A stretch of 64,000 bases of DNA from Symbiodinium kawagutii (Eukaryota > Sar > Dinophyceae > Suessiales > Symbiodiniaceae). A program made the position numbers and the translations under genes. Below the pieces are notes generated by a model. It saw only the letters and a list, made by a program, of their open reading frames with translations, ran no database searches and was not told where the DNA came from. Every line of letters begins with the position of its first letter. Within the stretch, counting starts at the first letter, position 1. The stretch is from contig VSDK01018228.1 of the NCBI GenBank assembly GCA_009767595.1, positions 91,579 through 155,578 of the forward strand. The letters are read 5' to 3'. Positions 1 to 8,852 of the stretch are shown in pieces.

Positions 1-423
1 TTCTATTGAATAATCCAATCCCCTTTCCATATCACCATCATGAATGCTTACAGAATAATCATCAGAACGCAAATTACAATATTCATACCCATCTTTAAAC
101 GACACTACCACTTTCAAATATACACTTGACATATTGTATTTATCTACTTTATTAAGGTGTAATATATCTAAAAATAAATCTTCATGCTGGTCTACCATAT
201 ATTCAAGACGTTTAATTGGAAAAGGAACATCTCTTGAAATTCCAAATACAAAAGTTGTATTTCTCTTAGTGTGTATCGTTTTCATAATGTTCTTAACTTT
301 GTATTTTCTTTGTATTTTTCTTAACGCTTGATTATGCTTTAATTTAAGATGTTTAGGGTCTCCCAATCTAAACGACACAATATTTTTCAACACATCAGCA
401 GGTAGTTCATTAATAAACTCCAT
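1..423 (-). CDS. Hypothetical protein with F-box-like N-terminus, partial (runs off left edge)
   Basis: Reading from ATG at 423 the frame stays open for 141 codons and leaves the window without a stop. The protein starts MEFINELPADVLKNIV, continues with GDPKHLKLKHNQALRKI and then a basic stretch. The pattern LPxDVLxxI at the very N-terminus resembles the first helix of an F-box, which in large DNA viruses often recruits ubiquitin ligase subunits; this is a resemblance only. The remainder is mixed charged sequence with no motif I recognise. It lies 83 bases downstream of the next minus-strand gene and has its own upstream box nearly identical to that of the neighbour, so it is probably a separate early-type transcript. 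Confidence 0.7.
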   Translation of the reverse strand, partial: MEFINELPADVLKNIVSFRLGDPKHLKLKHNQALRKIQRKYKVKNIMKTIHTKRNTTFVFGISRDVPFPIKRLEYMVDQHEDLFLDILHLNKVDKYNMSSVYLKVVVSFKDGYEYCNLRSDDYSVSIHDGDMERGLDYSIE

Positions 424-427
424 TTTT

Positions 428-460
428 CACTAATATATAAGATAATATATCTTTAAATAC
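428..460 (-). promoter_or_regulatory. Early-type upstream box of the F-box-like gene
   Basis: Read on the minus strand, this contains TATTTAAAGATATATTATC followed by TTATATATTAG and then the start codon. The part nearest the ATG is almost identical to bases 1157-1189 in front of the neighbouring gene. Promoter role is inferred from position and repetition. Confidence 0.5.
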
Positions 461-476
461 TTTTCTCCTAATACAT

Positions 477-508
477 AATTCTAATAATAAATTTGTATTA
501 TTAGAATT
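477..508. terminator. Perfect 13-bp A/T hairpin at the 3' end of the Cys-rich gene
   Basis: Arms 477-489 (AATTCTAATAATA) and 496-508 with a 6-base loop. The right arm overlaps the stop codon at 507-509 of the minus-strand gene. Likely a transcript-end signal, by analogy with hairpins that mark polyadenylation in mimiviruses and virophages. Confidence 0.6.
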
Positions 509-1154
509 ATGGATATAATGTATCACCAACATAGTCATAAATCACATGTTCGGAATTCTCACCATCTATATAATGTAGGTTGTCTTCACCAATCATAGCA
601 AATATGTAATTACTCATAAATTTAAACACCAAGTTCAACACACTATATTTTGCTTTGTAATAAGTCCATAGACTGAATTCGCAAATTTCCCACTTTTTCA
701 TTATGATTTTTAACTTTTCAGGATTACATATATGACATTCAATTTCATTAAACAAAGCACGATGTCTTTTTACAAATCTCCTATCTGGTTTTAAATTTTT
801 TGCCCCACCTTCTCGTTCAAGTAGCATCTCATTACCATAAAACACATCCACAGACTTTTCAAAATGTTTTCTACCAATCTTATAATAAAAATAAATAGGA
901 GGCATTCTATAATATTTCAATTCATGCTCTTTAAAGAATTTCAGTTGTAGTTCAATTTTAGAATATCCTTTGTCGGCATTTTCTTTAAAAAAATCGTAAG
1001 CAAGGTTTTTTATCAAATTACATCTATCACAATAAACAATGTATTCGGCAATATTATTACATACATTTGTAGGTAATGTTGTTGATAGTATCATCTTAAC
1101 ATTCTTCATCTGACACTTACATTTTTTACAGTGCTTGTAATTTAGAAATGACAT
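507..1154 (-). CDS. Cysteine-rich hypothetical protein, 215 aa
   Basis: Complete frame from ATG 1154 to TAA at 507-509. The N-terminal 50 residues carry CKKCKC at 9-14 and a second pair CDRC at 42-45, spaced as in a small zinc ribbon; a further C-H-I-C pair occurs near residue 141. The rest is rich in Lys, Tyr and Phe and has no motif I recognise. It lies between the integrase and the F-box-like gene on the same strand and has an early-type box in front of it, so a role in early infection or DNA handling is possible, but no function can be assigned from the sequence. Confidence 0.7.
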   Translation of the reverse strand: MSFLNYKHCKKCKCQMKNVKMILSTTLPTNVCNNIAEYIVYCDRCNLIKNLAYDFFKENADKGYSKIELQLKFFKEHELKYYRMPPIYFYYKIGRKHFEKSVDVFYGNEMLLEREGGAKNLKPDRRFVKRHRALFNEIECHICNPEKLKIIMKKWEICEFSLWTYYKAKYSVLNLVFKFMSNYIFAMIGEDNLHYIDGENSEHVIYDYVGDTLYP

Positions 1155-1156
1155 TA

Positions 1157-1189
1157 CACTAATATATAAGATAATATCCTTTTAAATAG
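1157..1189 (-). promoter_or_regulatory. Early-type upstream box of the Cys-rich gene
   Basis: On the minus strand: CTATTTAAAAGGATATTATC then TTATATATTAG just before the start codon. Bases 1157-1178 match 428-449 in front of the neighbour, and the part around 1181-1196 (TTTAAATAGTTTTTCGT on plus) recurs before the polymerase gene at about 6142-6157. Confidence 0.5.
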
Positions 1190-1206
1190 TTTTTCGTCTT
1201 AAACTT

Positions 1207-1226
1207 AATTTTAGACTTTTAAAATT
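1207..1226. terminator. 7-bp A/T hairpin overlapping the integrase stop codon
   Basis: Arms AATTTTA (1207-1213) and TAAAATT (1220-1226), loop of 6. The left arm includes the integrase stop codon at 1211-1213. Short, so weaker than the other stop-codon hairpins, but in the same position. Confidence 0.4.
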
Positions 1227-2131
1227 TCGTGTCTCATTAAAACTCTTGGATAGTCAGTTAATTTGTAATACTCTTGCCCTAACTTCTCCGCTATGTCTTC
1301 TACTGTATATTCTCCTTGTAAAAAATGACTGGTTCTTTCTTTCTCCCCTGTTCTCTTCTTTCTCATTATTTTTACTTTATCTCCAATCTCTAACTCAGGA
1401 TACAACCTGCTCTTTTTTGCTTTCATTGATACATTTAACTTTGCTTTAAGTTCATTTTCTTTTTTCCTTGCTTGATTTGGCGTCATATCTATTGCTGAAT
1501 GGATGTCCTTATTATTGTATGTTAATATAACCTCGTGCAAATAATCCACCCATTGTATATTTTCTTTTCCTTTCTTTTCATCGTTTTCTATTCTCTTAAA
1601 CAGTTTGTCCTTGACCGTTCTATTAAATCTTTCTACAAAGTTCGCTTTCCCTCTCGTTCTGTGCAATTCAATACCCTCGCCCTTAACATATTCTCTATAC
1701 AATTCCCCTCTAAATGCGCCTTCGTCGTCGCAATATATCAGTTTTGGTTTCCCGCCCATTTTGTTAATTGCTTCCATTGTTCCTGCTATTACATCAGGTG
1801 CTTCTTTACTTTTTAATGGTATAGCGACCGCATATTTACTCAATACATCTATACAAGTCAGGGCAATAGAAAACTTTTGTTTTGCTTTAAAATCTTCTGT
1901 TCTAAAAAATGTCAAGTCAATCTGATAAGTATGCCGGTTATGTGGTGCTGTAAAACTATTATACCCTCGCTGAGGTCTTTTAATTTCAACATTCTTTTTA
2001 AAGAATTCTTCAACATCCTTCATAGTAATTGTATTATCCTTTTCTCTGGCATCTTTAAGAGTTGTTTGTTTGCTTCCAAAACCTGCTCTGTCAAAATAGA
2101 TGTCATTAATTATTTTTTGTTTATCACTCAT
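1211..2131 (-). CDS. rve-type (retroviral/Polinton-like) integrase
   Basis: 306 residues. The RNase H-fold catalytic core spans about residues 64-215: first Asp in YQIDLT (D72), second in YCDDEGAF (D136), and Glu in NFVERFNRT (E167), giving the DDE triad; the usual Glu after the second Asp motif is absent. A C-terminal SH3/chromodomain-like region follows (LEIGDKVKI at about 247-255, then HFLQGEYTVEDI). This is the layout of Polinton/Maverick and some virophage integrases, which insert linear viral DNA into host chromosomes with short target duplications. It is intact, so the copy could in principle have integrated by itself. It is flanked downstream by the Cys-rich gene and upstream by the polymerase-helicase; TTATCTTATA lies directly before its ATG. 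No N-terminal zinc-binding HHCC domain is evident. Confidence 0.9.
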   Translation of the reverse strand: MSDKQKIINDIYFDRAGFGSKQTTLKDAREKDNTITMKDVEEFFKKNVEIKRPQRGYNSFTAPHNRHTYQIDLTFFRTEDFKAKQKFSIALTCIDVLSKYAVAIPLKSKEAPDVIAGTMEAINKMGGKPKLIYCDDEGAFRGELYREYVKGEGIELHRTRGKANFVERFNRTVKDKLFKRIENDEKKGKENIQWVDYLHEVILTYNNKDIHSAIDMTPNQARKKENELKAKLNVSMKAKKSRLYPELEIGDKVKIMRKKRTGEKERTSHFLQGEYTVEDIAEKLGQEYYKLTDYPRVLMRHEILKV

Positions 2132-2140
2132 TATAAGATA

Positions 2141-2168
2141 ATTTATATAAAAAAATATTCATATAAAT
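2141..2168. terminator. 8-bp hairpin at the end of the HNH tail of the polymerase gene
   Basis: Arms ATTTATAT (2141-2148) and ATATAAAT (2161-2168). It abuts the TGA at 2168-2170 that ends the frame carrying the Cys/His tail, which supports 2168, not 2353, as the natural end of the polymerase-helicase gene. Confidence 0.45.
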
Positions 2169-5100
2169 CATCTGCTACTACAATTACAATCCTTACAGTA
2201 TGCTACGCAGTTGCTCTTGTAATGTGCGTATTGATTGTCTAACCTCTGTGCTGTAAAATCGCTGTTTATTCTGCCATGATGCCTCTTAAAATCAAACCAT
2301 ATATTACACTTATGACATGTCCCCCTCATCCTATCCATGCACCATTCAACATCTACATATTCATCTTCATCAATTTCTCTACCTGCCTTTTTATCTTGTA
2401 TTTTGTATCCATCAATCTTATTCTGAAAATATCTTTTATACATATTAACCTCCATCTCTTTATCAAAGTCCATACCCACTCTCTGGATGCACCGAAGGTG
2501 TCCCATTCATAAATAGTTATGCTCTCTTTAACTGATGCCCCTTGACAACTATGACAGGTGGCACAGTGCGAGTATATAAATATATTATCTACATGCTCTT
2601 CATACATATCAAATTTATCTTTTTCATTCGCTATGTTTTGTAATGTTAATTTTCTCCCTTCAATGTTCGTAATACAATATCTGATATTTACATTTATTCT
2701 TGGTTTCTTCACCCATGTTCTTGCTATTAATACTTCTCCTACTTCATACTTGCCCTTCTTACCCAGTCTTTGCCTAACCTCATTACCAACATTTCTGCAC
2801 CTTTCATTAGTATAGGCAATGTTGAACTCTGATGCCATGATGTCATCAGTAGTTTCAAAGTGTCTTGGGATAATCTCTTTCAAAGGCAATTTTTGCTCCC
2901 ACCATTCATCATATATATCATCTAACAACTTTCTATTTAAATCTCCTTCTTCACTGTCTTTTGGTCCTACCCTCTTACATACTGATAAGAAAATTCTGTA
3001 AGGGCAGATGACATCAACGCAGTGGTGCGCATACACTTCTACATCTTGGCAGTTGGTGCTTTCCTCCAGACTTGGCAGTTGCTTAGTATCACCTGTTAAT
3101 ATTCTAATTTTGTCAGGATTATCTTTATTAAACATTCTAATTTTATTTTTCCAAAAAGTCCCCAGCATAAACACCTCATCAAATACAATAACATCATAAG
3201 GGGAATAATCAAATTTTGGCAGTTTTCCACCCTCGGCGTCATCAACATCAACCGCCACTGAAAAGAATGTGTTATAAGTTATTGCCTCCAATCCACCGCA
3301 TAACTTCTCTTGTCGTTGCCGATTATTAGGCATAACAAAAAGCACATTTTTATCTAAATCAGCAAAGTATTCACCAATGGCACTCTTGCCTGTGCCTGGG
3401 AACTTCCCTAATATAATCACCGGTTCATCTCTACCCTGTATGTATTTACAGATGTTCTCCCTATCCCATTCATCTTCAAATTTAATAGTTTCGTTTTTCA
3501 TCTTATTAACTTTAATATATTCATTGTATCTGTATTTGTATTCATCAGTTGGGAAGTTTATATGCTTACCTTCTTCTACCTTCCACTGTCCTATCTCACT
3601 GCCTACCTTCAAACAACCGTTAATATACCTCTTTCCAAACTTGTATCCAGCGACCTTATCAACATCATCCTTATGAATGGTGAAGGCATCACTCTTAACA
3701 CTATATACTCTGACACCTTCTGCCTTCATCTTCTGATATGCTTCAAACATGATAAAATTATGGTTTTGTAAAATCATTTCCTTAATCAGTCTAAATCCAT
3801 CAATCAGTTTCTGCTTATCACTTACATTAAGGATGTAATATGATTTTCCCGTATCCTTTCTTTCAAAAAAAATCTCGTCATCAACATCTTTCATTACCTC
3901 CTCTTGTTCTGATATTGTATAGACCTTACCACCGTAAATATGCTGGTTATAACAGCACTCTCTCAATGAATTAAAGATTTTGCTTATTTGTTTTGTCCTA
4001 TGGGATTTTTCTAACAAACCAAAATTAACATTAGCAACGGTTTTCTTACACTGCTTATCTTCAACTGGGTCATCACTAATATAAGTATCATATAGTTCTT
4101 TTACATACTTAGCATAAGCAACTTTAAACTTATTGGACGGTTGGACGAATGAATGGATTTTGTAATTTGTGTTGTATTTCATGTATTTCTTCAAGTTGTA
4201 TCCGAAAACCAAGTTAAACTTAGCATTTAAAAATATGTCTCCTTTAAATGCTTCTACATAATACATGGTCAATCCATCCATTGCATAAATATCATGACCT
4301 TCATAAGGTGTTAAAATATCAAACTCCGTAATGACTGGAATAAACTTAATCAATTCAAAAGCGCGAGTGAATGCTTTGTTTTCATCAATCTCTGCCAGAT
4401 GTTTCATTAATACATCTTTATTAAAATAACCCATTGGCACTCTCGTTTTTGTTTCATCCAGCATTCTTAGAATGTCTTCATTGTATCTTGACTTATGCTT
4501 TTCTTGGAAGATGTTTTTATTAAACTTAAACATTGCTTCGGTCAGTCTGTTAAACTTCTCTTCTGATTGTAGCACTATTTGGCAGTGAGCACCTGACTTG
4601 GATAAATTCTGTGCTGTAAATGTGTAGTGGATGGTCTTTTTTAACTTCTTAAATCTAAACCTTGCCCTAACCTGACTTATCGTGCCCACTTGATATGTAA
4701 TATCTGGTTCATATCCAGCGCTCTTCAATTGATGAACCACCTTTGCCATATCGTTTTCTTTTTGTATCAAGTAGTATTCATCCTCCTCTGTCAGTCCCAA
4801 TATTTCATCAACATTATCTATTGCTTTGTATTTAACGGGTTCATCTTTACTATTTAGATAGTAGGTGTTAGGTGCTGTAATTTTACAGTTTTCTACCTGC
4901 GCCTTCTGTCTTAAACTTTCTATGTTATAATTGATGGTGTAGATGTGGTTATTCTTAACCAGTCCTAAAAAGGTTCTTATTCTGGTGTGTGCTCTTGTTG
5001 CGGGTTCATTTTTATAAATGATGTGGTTAGTAAAACTGTATAACTTAGCAGGGATATTAAAATGCTTAAATACAACATCCATCTGGTTAATTGATGCTCC

Positions 5101-6105
5101 CTTTTCAATAAACTCATCTTCGTTCATATTCAATAGTTCTAATACTTTGTTTCTGGATAGTGTCTTTGCTGTTTTGTTGCTTCTCTTTTCCCTCATTAGT
5201 TCAGTCCCTTCATAAGTTTCAACGAGGGCATTTATCCAACATTCATTATCTCTATACTTATTATTTTGTATGGCATCCTTGATAGTTTGATATTCTACAT
5301 CTATTTCGGTTTCAATGTATCTGTGGTAAATGCTTATGTTTTCAGTAGCGTTTCTTAACCTCTCCTCTCTAATATCTACATCTCTTGCTTGAATGTCATC
5401 AACATCTACAATTCTTTCTATTCTGATGGCGTGGGTGTAGTCTATAAAATAACCATCCATCATATCATTAAAATCGGTGTCCGTCCTCATAATTGAAAAT
5501 ACTTTTTTATACAAGGGTTTATCAAAGTCTATTGTAATTTTTCTCTTAATAAGTCCTTCTATCAACTCATTTGCTCTAATGTTGGCAGTTCTATAAAATG
5601 GTTTAGGGAAGATAGGGTAGTAAGGAACACCATTGACCTTAAAACTCACTGATGCTCTCTCAGTCATTCTATTTCTTGAAAATAGCATGTATTCAATAGA
5701 ATATGCCCTTCTGTTTCTAAATTGTTCTTGTGCTTTGTTTGTTAGTATCTTCCCTGCTCTTGGTTGCCTTATTTCCTTTACTTTTTTTAATATTCTCTTT
5801 GTTCTCTTTGTCTCTCTTGCCTTTACTAATGCTTCTTGTTGTCTCTCACTTACTCTTTCTTTCTCACCGAATTTTTCAACTGCTTTATTGTATTCCCTTA
5901 CTCCCTTTGCTCTTACCTTATCATTAGATGCCATCAATCCATCTATCAACTTATCAGCAGTTGTGTATATAGTAATTTTTCTATCCTCATATAAATCTAC
6001 TACATGATTGATTTTTGTTTGGATGTCGTTAGGCACTTTGCCTGTGGCGTTGTCTCTTCTTCTCCTTAAACTGCTTAGATATTCTCGTATAATTTTTTTA
6101 GTCAT
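2168..6105 (-). CDS. Fused replication protein: DNA polymerase B-like palm, SF1 helicase and HNH/zinc tail (one frame change)
   Basis: The long frame (2353-6105, 1250 codons) starts with a basic coiled region (1-130). Residues about 288-400 look like a papain-fold cysteine protease or OTU-like module (NECWINAL, later NNHIYTIN). A divergent polymerase B palm follows: IDENKAFTRAF near 573, CKKTVANVNFGLLEKSHR near 686 and VKSDAFTI near 803. Then comes an SF1 helicase of Pif1/RecD type: Walker A GKFPGTGKS (900-908), Walker B VIVFDEVFM, TGDTKQLPSL, and CHSCQGASVKESITIY near 1184. At helicase motif VI (about residue 1213; 2460-2475) the sensible reading moves to another frame, which continues to 2168 with CHKC, HHGRINSDFTAQRLDN and CVAYCKDCN, an HNH-like zinc domain. 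No clear 3'-5' exonuclease motifs were seen. It probably replicates the element; the frame change would remove motif VI and the tail. Confidence 0.8.
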
Positions 6106-6216
6106 ATTATAGTTTATATATTATATTAATAATATCTATTCTTTAAATAGTTTTCGTTTTAGAAGAATTTATTTAAAAATCATTTAAAGAAATAATTAGT
6201 ATTATATATAGAACAA
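6106..6216. promoter_or_regulatory. Shared divergent promoter region of polymerase and 82-aa gene
   Basis: On the minus strand CTATTTAAAGAATAGATATT lies about 35-50 bases before the polymerase ATG; on the plus strand CATTTAAAGAAATAATTAG lies before the ATG at 6217. Both contain the ATTTAAAG core found before other replication and nuclease genes. Confidence 0.45.
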
Positions 6217-6465
6217 ATGGTTAAAAATATTGAGGATTTGACATTGGATGAAATCAGGGAGCAGATGGCGTTGTATCAGCGCCTCTACTACAAAAAGAGA
6301 AGGGAGATTGACCCTGAGTTTGTTGAAAGGAAGCGGGAGAGAGACAGGCAACTGTATCATGAAAAGAAAAAGGTAAAAGAAGAAAAAGGCGAATTGAAAA
6401 ACTTTAACTACAATAGAAAATACAATGCTGGAAATATCATGTTAATTGCTCCTGCTGAAAATTAA
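6217..6465 (+). CDS. Small charged hypothetical protein, 82 aa
   Basis: Starts MVKNIEDLTLDEIREQMALY and is dominated by Lys, Arg and Glu in heptad-like order (residues 8-58), so it is probably a short coiled coil. It is the only plus-strand gene between the two minus blocks and diverges from the polymerase-helicase gene, sharing its upstream region with the same ATTTAAAG box. That suggests early expression together with replication genes. The tail after residue 60 is neutral. No family recognised. Confidence 0.6.
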   Translation: MVKNIEDLTLDEIREQMALYQRLYYKKRREIDPEFVERKRERDRQLYHEKKKVKEEKGELKNFNYNRKYNAGNIMLIAPAEN

Positions 6466-6495
6466 ATAATATTAAATTAAATTAATATTATTTAA
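6462..6495. terminator. 14-bp bidirectional hairpin between convergent genes
   Basis: Arms TTAAATAATATTAA (6462-6475) and TTAATATTATTTAA (6482-6495). The left arm holds the stop codon of the plus gene (6463-6465) and the right arm abuts the stop codon of the minus gene (6497-6499). Confidence 0.65.
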
Positions 6496-6496
6496 A

Positions 6497-7729
6497 TTAC
6501 TGTGCTTTATAACTTTCCTTTAACTTATTAAATAAATGTTTTTCATACATTGTCTTCATTTCTTTCAATGCTTTTGCTTTATCTTTATCGTTCTTCTCTT
6601 TTCTTGCTCGTAAGTATGCTTTATATGATAAGTCAAATAGATTATATTGTTCCTTACTTATCATATCTTTATTATTGGCATTTTCAAATTCCTCTCTCAA
6701 CCTTTGTATTCCTATTTTGGCGGGTGTCAGTGGTTTTTGTATTGTCTTTCTTACTCCTTTTTTGTCTTTTGGATCTTCATATTCATCATCTGCTTCTGCT
6801 CCACCTAATGCTAAACCCTTTTTATTGTTTCGCTTCTTTCTTTGTTTTGGTTCATCTTCTGGACTTGTTGTGGCATCTCTCTTTTCGGCATCTGGTCGCG
6901 TTGTATCTGGTTTTTGGTGCTTCATATTGGGTCTTCCTGCTTTACCTTCTATTTCAGGTGTTGCTCTTTTACTACTTGAAGAAGCGTCGCGAATGCCTCG
7001 CAAGGCATCTGCCGATGCGTCCATTACATCTACAACTGGTATTTGGAGACTGTCTAATGATGATACTGATGCTGATGCTTTTGCTTTTGCTCTTGACTTT
7101 GCTTTTGCTTTGGGCAGTGTTTGTGGCATAACTTCATCATCTGTTGCTATATTATGTGTTTCTGGTTTTACTGGTGTAAAACTTCTTGGAGGGTTAATGT
7201 GGTGTATCTGTTCTGTTATCGTTGGTTTATTTTGTTTAAATACTTCTCCTCTGTGGTTCATTGTCGTTTCCTCTCTTCGTTTCATCTCTCTATCTCTTCT
7301 TTGTTGAATTAGAATGTGTAAATCGTTTGCTTGTTGGGTTGATGACGACGGTGCTGTTGGAGTTGGTTGGTTTTCTAATTCAGCATCTACATTCATTGGG
7401 GCACTTGGTTGTGCTATGACCGGTGATTGTAAAGGCAGTTGTTGTGTTCTTGCTGTATGAAAGGTTCTGCCTGCTGTTCTTACATTTTGCCTTAACAATA
7501 CTTCTGACATTTGCCTTAATAATAGTCTGCCTTGTTCTTCTTTCAGTTGTTCCATTGCGTCTGAACCATCAAAGTAAGAACCTTCTTGACTATTTCTAAA
7601 AAAGGATGCTGACCTATCCGGTAGTTTCCCAGTTATTTTTTCATTGCTATCATCAATAATACCAATTATTTCATCATAGGTGGGACGACGTTTTAAACCA
7701 TGAATATGAAATTTATCCACTTTTGCCAT
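6497..7729 (-). CDS. Disordered, basic, Lys/Ala/Ser-rich protein, 410 aa
   Basis: The N-terminus (KFHIHGLKRRPTYDEIIGII, then LPDRSASFFRNS) looks structured and conserved-like. Residues about 95-330 are low complexity: Gln/Pro/Thr-rich, then KAKAKSRAKAKA, then KKRNNKKG, resembling histone-tail or core-protein sequence. The last ~75 residues form a predicted charged helix. A GC-rich repeat copy (6983-7021) lies inside the gene in frame and encodes about DASADALRGIRDAS. Position between replication and capsid genes and the strongly basic middle are compatible with a DNA-binding core or minor virion protein, but nothing proves it. No family recognised. Confidence 0.65.
   Translation of the reverse strand: MAKVDKFHIHGLKRRPTYDEIIGIIDDSNEKITGKLPDRSASFFRNSQEGSYFDGSDAMEQLKEEQGRLLLRQMSEVLLRQNVRTAGRTFHTARTQQLPLQSPVIAQPSAPMNVDAELENQPTPTAPSSSTQQANDLHILIQQRRDREMKRREETTMNHRGEVFKQNKPTITEQIHHINPPRSFTPVKPETHNIATDDEVMPQTLPKAKAKSRAKAKASASVSSLDSLQIPVVDVMDASADALRGIRDASSSSKRATPEIEGKAGRPNMKHQKPDTTRPDAEKRDATTSPEDEPKQRKKRNNKKGLALGGAEADDEYEDPKDKKGVRKTIQKPLTPAKIGIQRLREEFENANNKDMISKEQYNLFDLSYKAYLRARKEKNDKDKAKALKEMKTMYEKHLFNKLKESYKAQ
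6983..7021. repeat. GC-rich palindromic repeat, copy inside a coding sequence
   Basis: Begins GCGTCGCGAATGCCTCGC and ends GCCGATGCGTCC. It matches the tandem copies at 20737-20805 closely and a more divergent copy at 18698-18734. It is strikingly GC-rich within an AT-rich gene and keeps the reading frame. Confidence 0.65.
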
Positions 7730-7763
7730 ATATATTATTATTGATAAAAATAATAATATATAT
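7728..7763. terminator. 15-bp A/T hairpin between two minus-strand genes
   Basis: Arms ATATATATTATTATT (7728-7742) and AATAATAATATATAT (7749-7763), loop of 6. It ends 2 bases before the stop codon of the 121-aa gene (7766-7768) and touches the start codon of the 410-aa gene. Confidence 0.6.
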
Positions 7764-7765
7764 GA

Positions 7766-8131
7766 TTAAGTAAAACTTAAATTTCTAAATTGATTTATTT
7801 GATGCTGTAAATGCTCTAAACTATTATGACTTAAATTATCTCTTTGTATTTCATTGTTCATTCTGTCAATTTGGTTTCTATAATTAACTCTTCTATTTGC
7901 TTCAATTATATCGTTTCTAAAACTTATTAATTTATCTCTTGTCTCCCTTTCATCCAGTTTATTTTTTAACCAAGCAATGTATCTTGTGTCATGGTGTTTA
8001 AATAAACCGTGTATATCACCTTTTTTATTGCTTTTATTCATCTCTCTTCTATAATTATATGCTGAATTTTCTGTGCCGAGTTTAACCATAAGTTTTTTAT
8101 CTGGCATGAGTTTTTTGTATTTATTAAACAT
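7766..8131 (-). CDS. Hypothetical protein, 121 aa
   Basis: A highly charged, Asn-rich protein (MFNKYKKLMPDKKLMVKLGT at the start, several NYR repeats later, and two predicted amphipathic helices at about 60-115). The start overlaps the last 8 bases of the upstream GIY-YIG gene (8124-8131), so the two are likely co-transcribed. No Cys or His clusters, signal peptide or membrane segment. No family recognised; its closeness to the nuclease could mean a small accessory factor or simply compact packing. Confidence 0.6.
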   Translation of the reverse strand: MFNKYKKLMPDKKLMVKLGTENSAYNYRREMNKSNKKGDIHGLFKHHDTRYIAWLKNKLDERETRDKLISFRNDIIEANRRVNYRNQIDRMNNEIQRDNLSHNSLEHLQHQINQFRNLSFT

Positions 8132-8777
8132 TGACTATATTATTATTTAGATAATTTTGATGTTTTTTAGTTTTACAATGTCTGTTCATACTTCCTTTTG
8201 TAATAATTTTCCCGCATTCACATTTGATTTTATCTTTCTTCTTTTCATCTTTTTGTTTAAAGTATTCAGGATTATTTTTACGGTATTCTTTATTATATTC
8301 TTTCATATATTCAGGGTTGTTTTCTCTAAATCTCTTGGTGTTTTCTCTCCATAGTTCTTTATTGTTTTCTCTATATTGCTTTCTGTATTCTGTCCTTGGA
8401 TTATTCAAGTGGCGTTGTCGTTCATATTCTTGTAAATGTTCTTTTTTATCTTGACGCCATTCCTCCATAGTCCTTTGAGGTATTTGTATGTTCAATACAG
8501 GTTGTCTTTCTAATATGTAATACCTTTCTCTTTTTTCTAATTCTTCAAGACTATCACAGGGACATTTCTCAATTTCTTCAATGAAGAAGTGTTCCACACC
8601 TAACTCAATCATTTTAAGATATAGTCTTCTTTGATTTACTTTGTCATTTTTAGTATTGTCTTTATGTCGTTGAAAGCGCCTTTTCAATGTTTGTGTAGTC
8701 CGACCTATATAAATATCATCATCCACATAATTTCTGATACAATAGATTTTGCCATTTTGGTAATTTCTATTATCCAT
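8124..8777 (-). CDS. GIY-YIG endonuclease with C-terminal zinc finger (copy 1)
   Basis: 217 residues. The nuclease core is at the N-terminus: KIYCIRNY (10-17), DIYIGRT (21-27), basic LKRRFQRH (31-38), then the Glu-rich EKRERYYILERQPVLN. A charged Asn/Glu/Arg-rich linker with NNPEY repeats follows, ending in a zinc-binding C-terminus (CECGKIITKGSMNRHCKTKKH). This arrangement is typical of viral homing-type or repair nucleases that cut DNA near a zinc-finger-bound site. A paralogue with the same three-part layout lies at 10769-11344, so the major capsid gene is bracketed by the two. The homing role is inferred. Confidence 0.85.
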   Translation of the reverse strand: MDNRNYQNGKIYCIRNYVDDDIYIGRTTQTLKRRFQRHKDNTKNDKVNQRRLYLKMIELGVEHFFIEEIEKCPCDSLEELEKRERYYILERQPVLNIQIPQRTMEEWRQDKKEHLQEYERQRHLNNPRTEYRKQYRENNKELWRENTKRFRENNPEYMKEYNKEYRKNNPEYFKQKDEKKKDKIKCECGKIITKGSMNRHCKTKKHQNYLNNNIVNV

Positions 8778-8784
8778 GCTTACT

Positions 8785-8835
8785 ATTAATTACTATAAAT
8801 AACTATTTTTTAAGTATATTTTTATAGTAATTAAT
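8785..8835. terminator. 15-bp hairpin between major capsid 3' end and GIY-YIG start
   Basis: Arms ATTAATTACTATAAA (8785-8799) and TTTATAGTAATTAAT (8821-8835) with a 21-base loop. It lies 18 bases past the major capsid stop (8853-8855) and just before the GIY-YIG ATG. Confidence 0.55.
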
Positions 8836-8852
8836 TAGATAAAATGAAAGAA

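Noticed and set aside
6550..7307. Plus-strand frames of about 200 codons with Leu/Ser-rich, membrane-like sequence
   Set aside because: Antisense of the Lys/Glu-rich 410-aa gene; hydrophobic character comes from complementing its codons.
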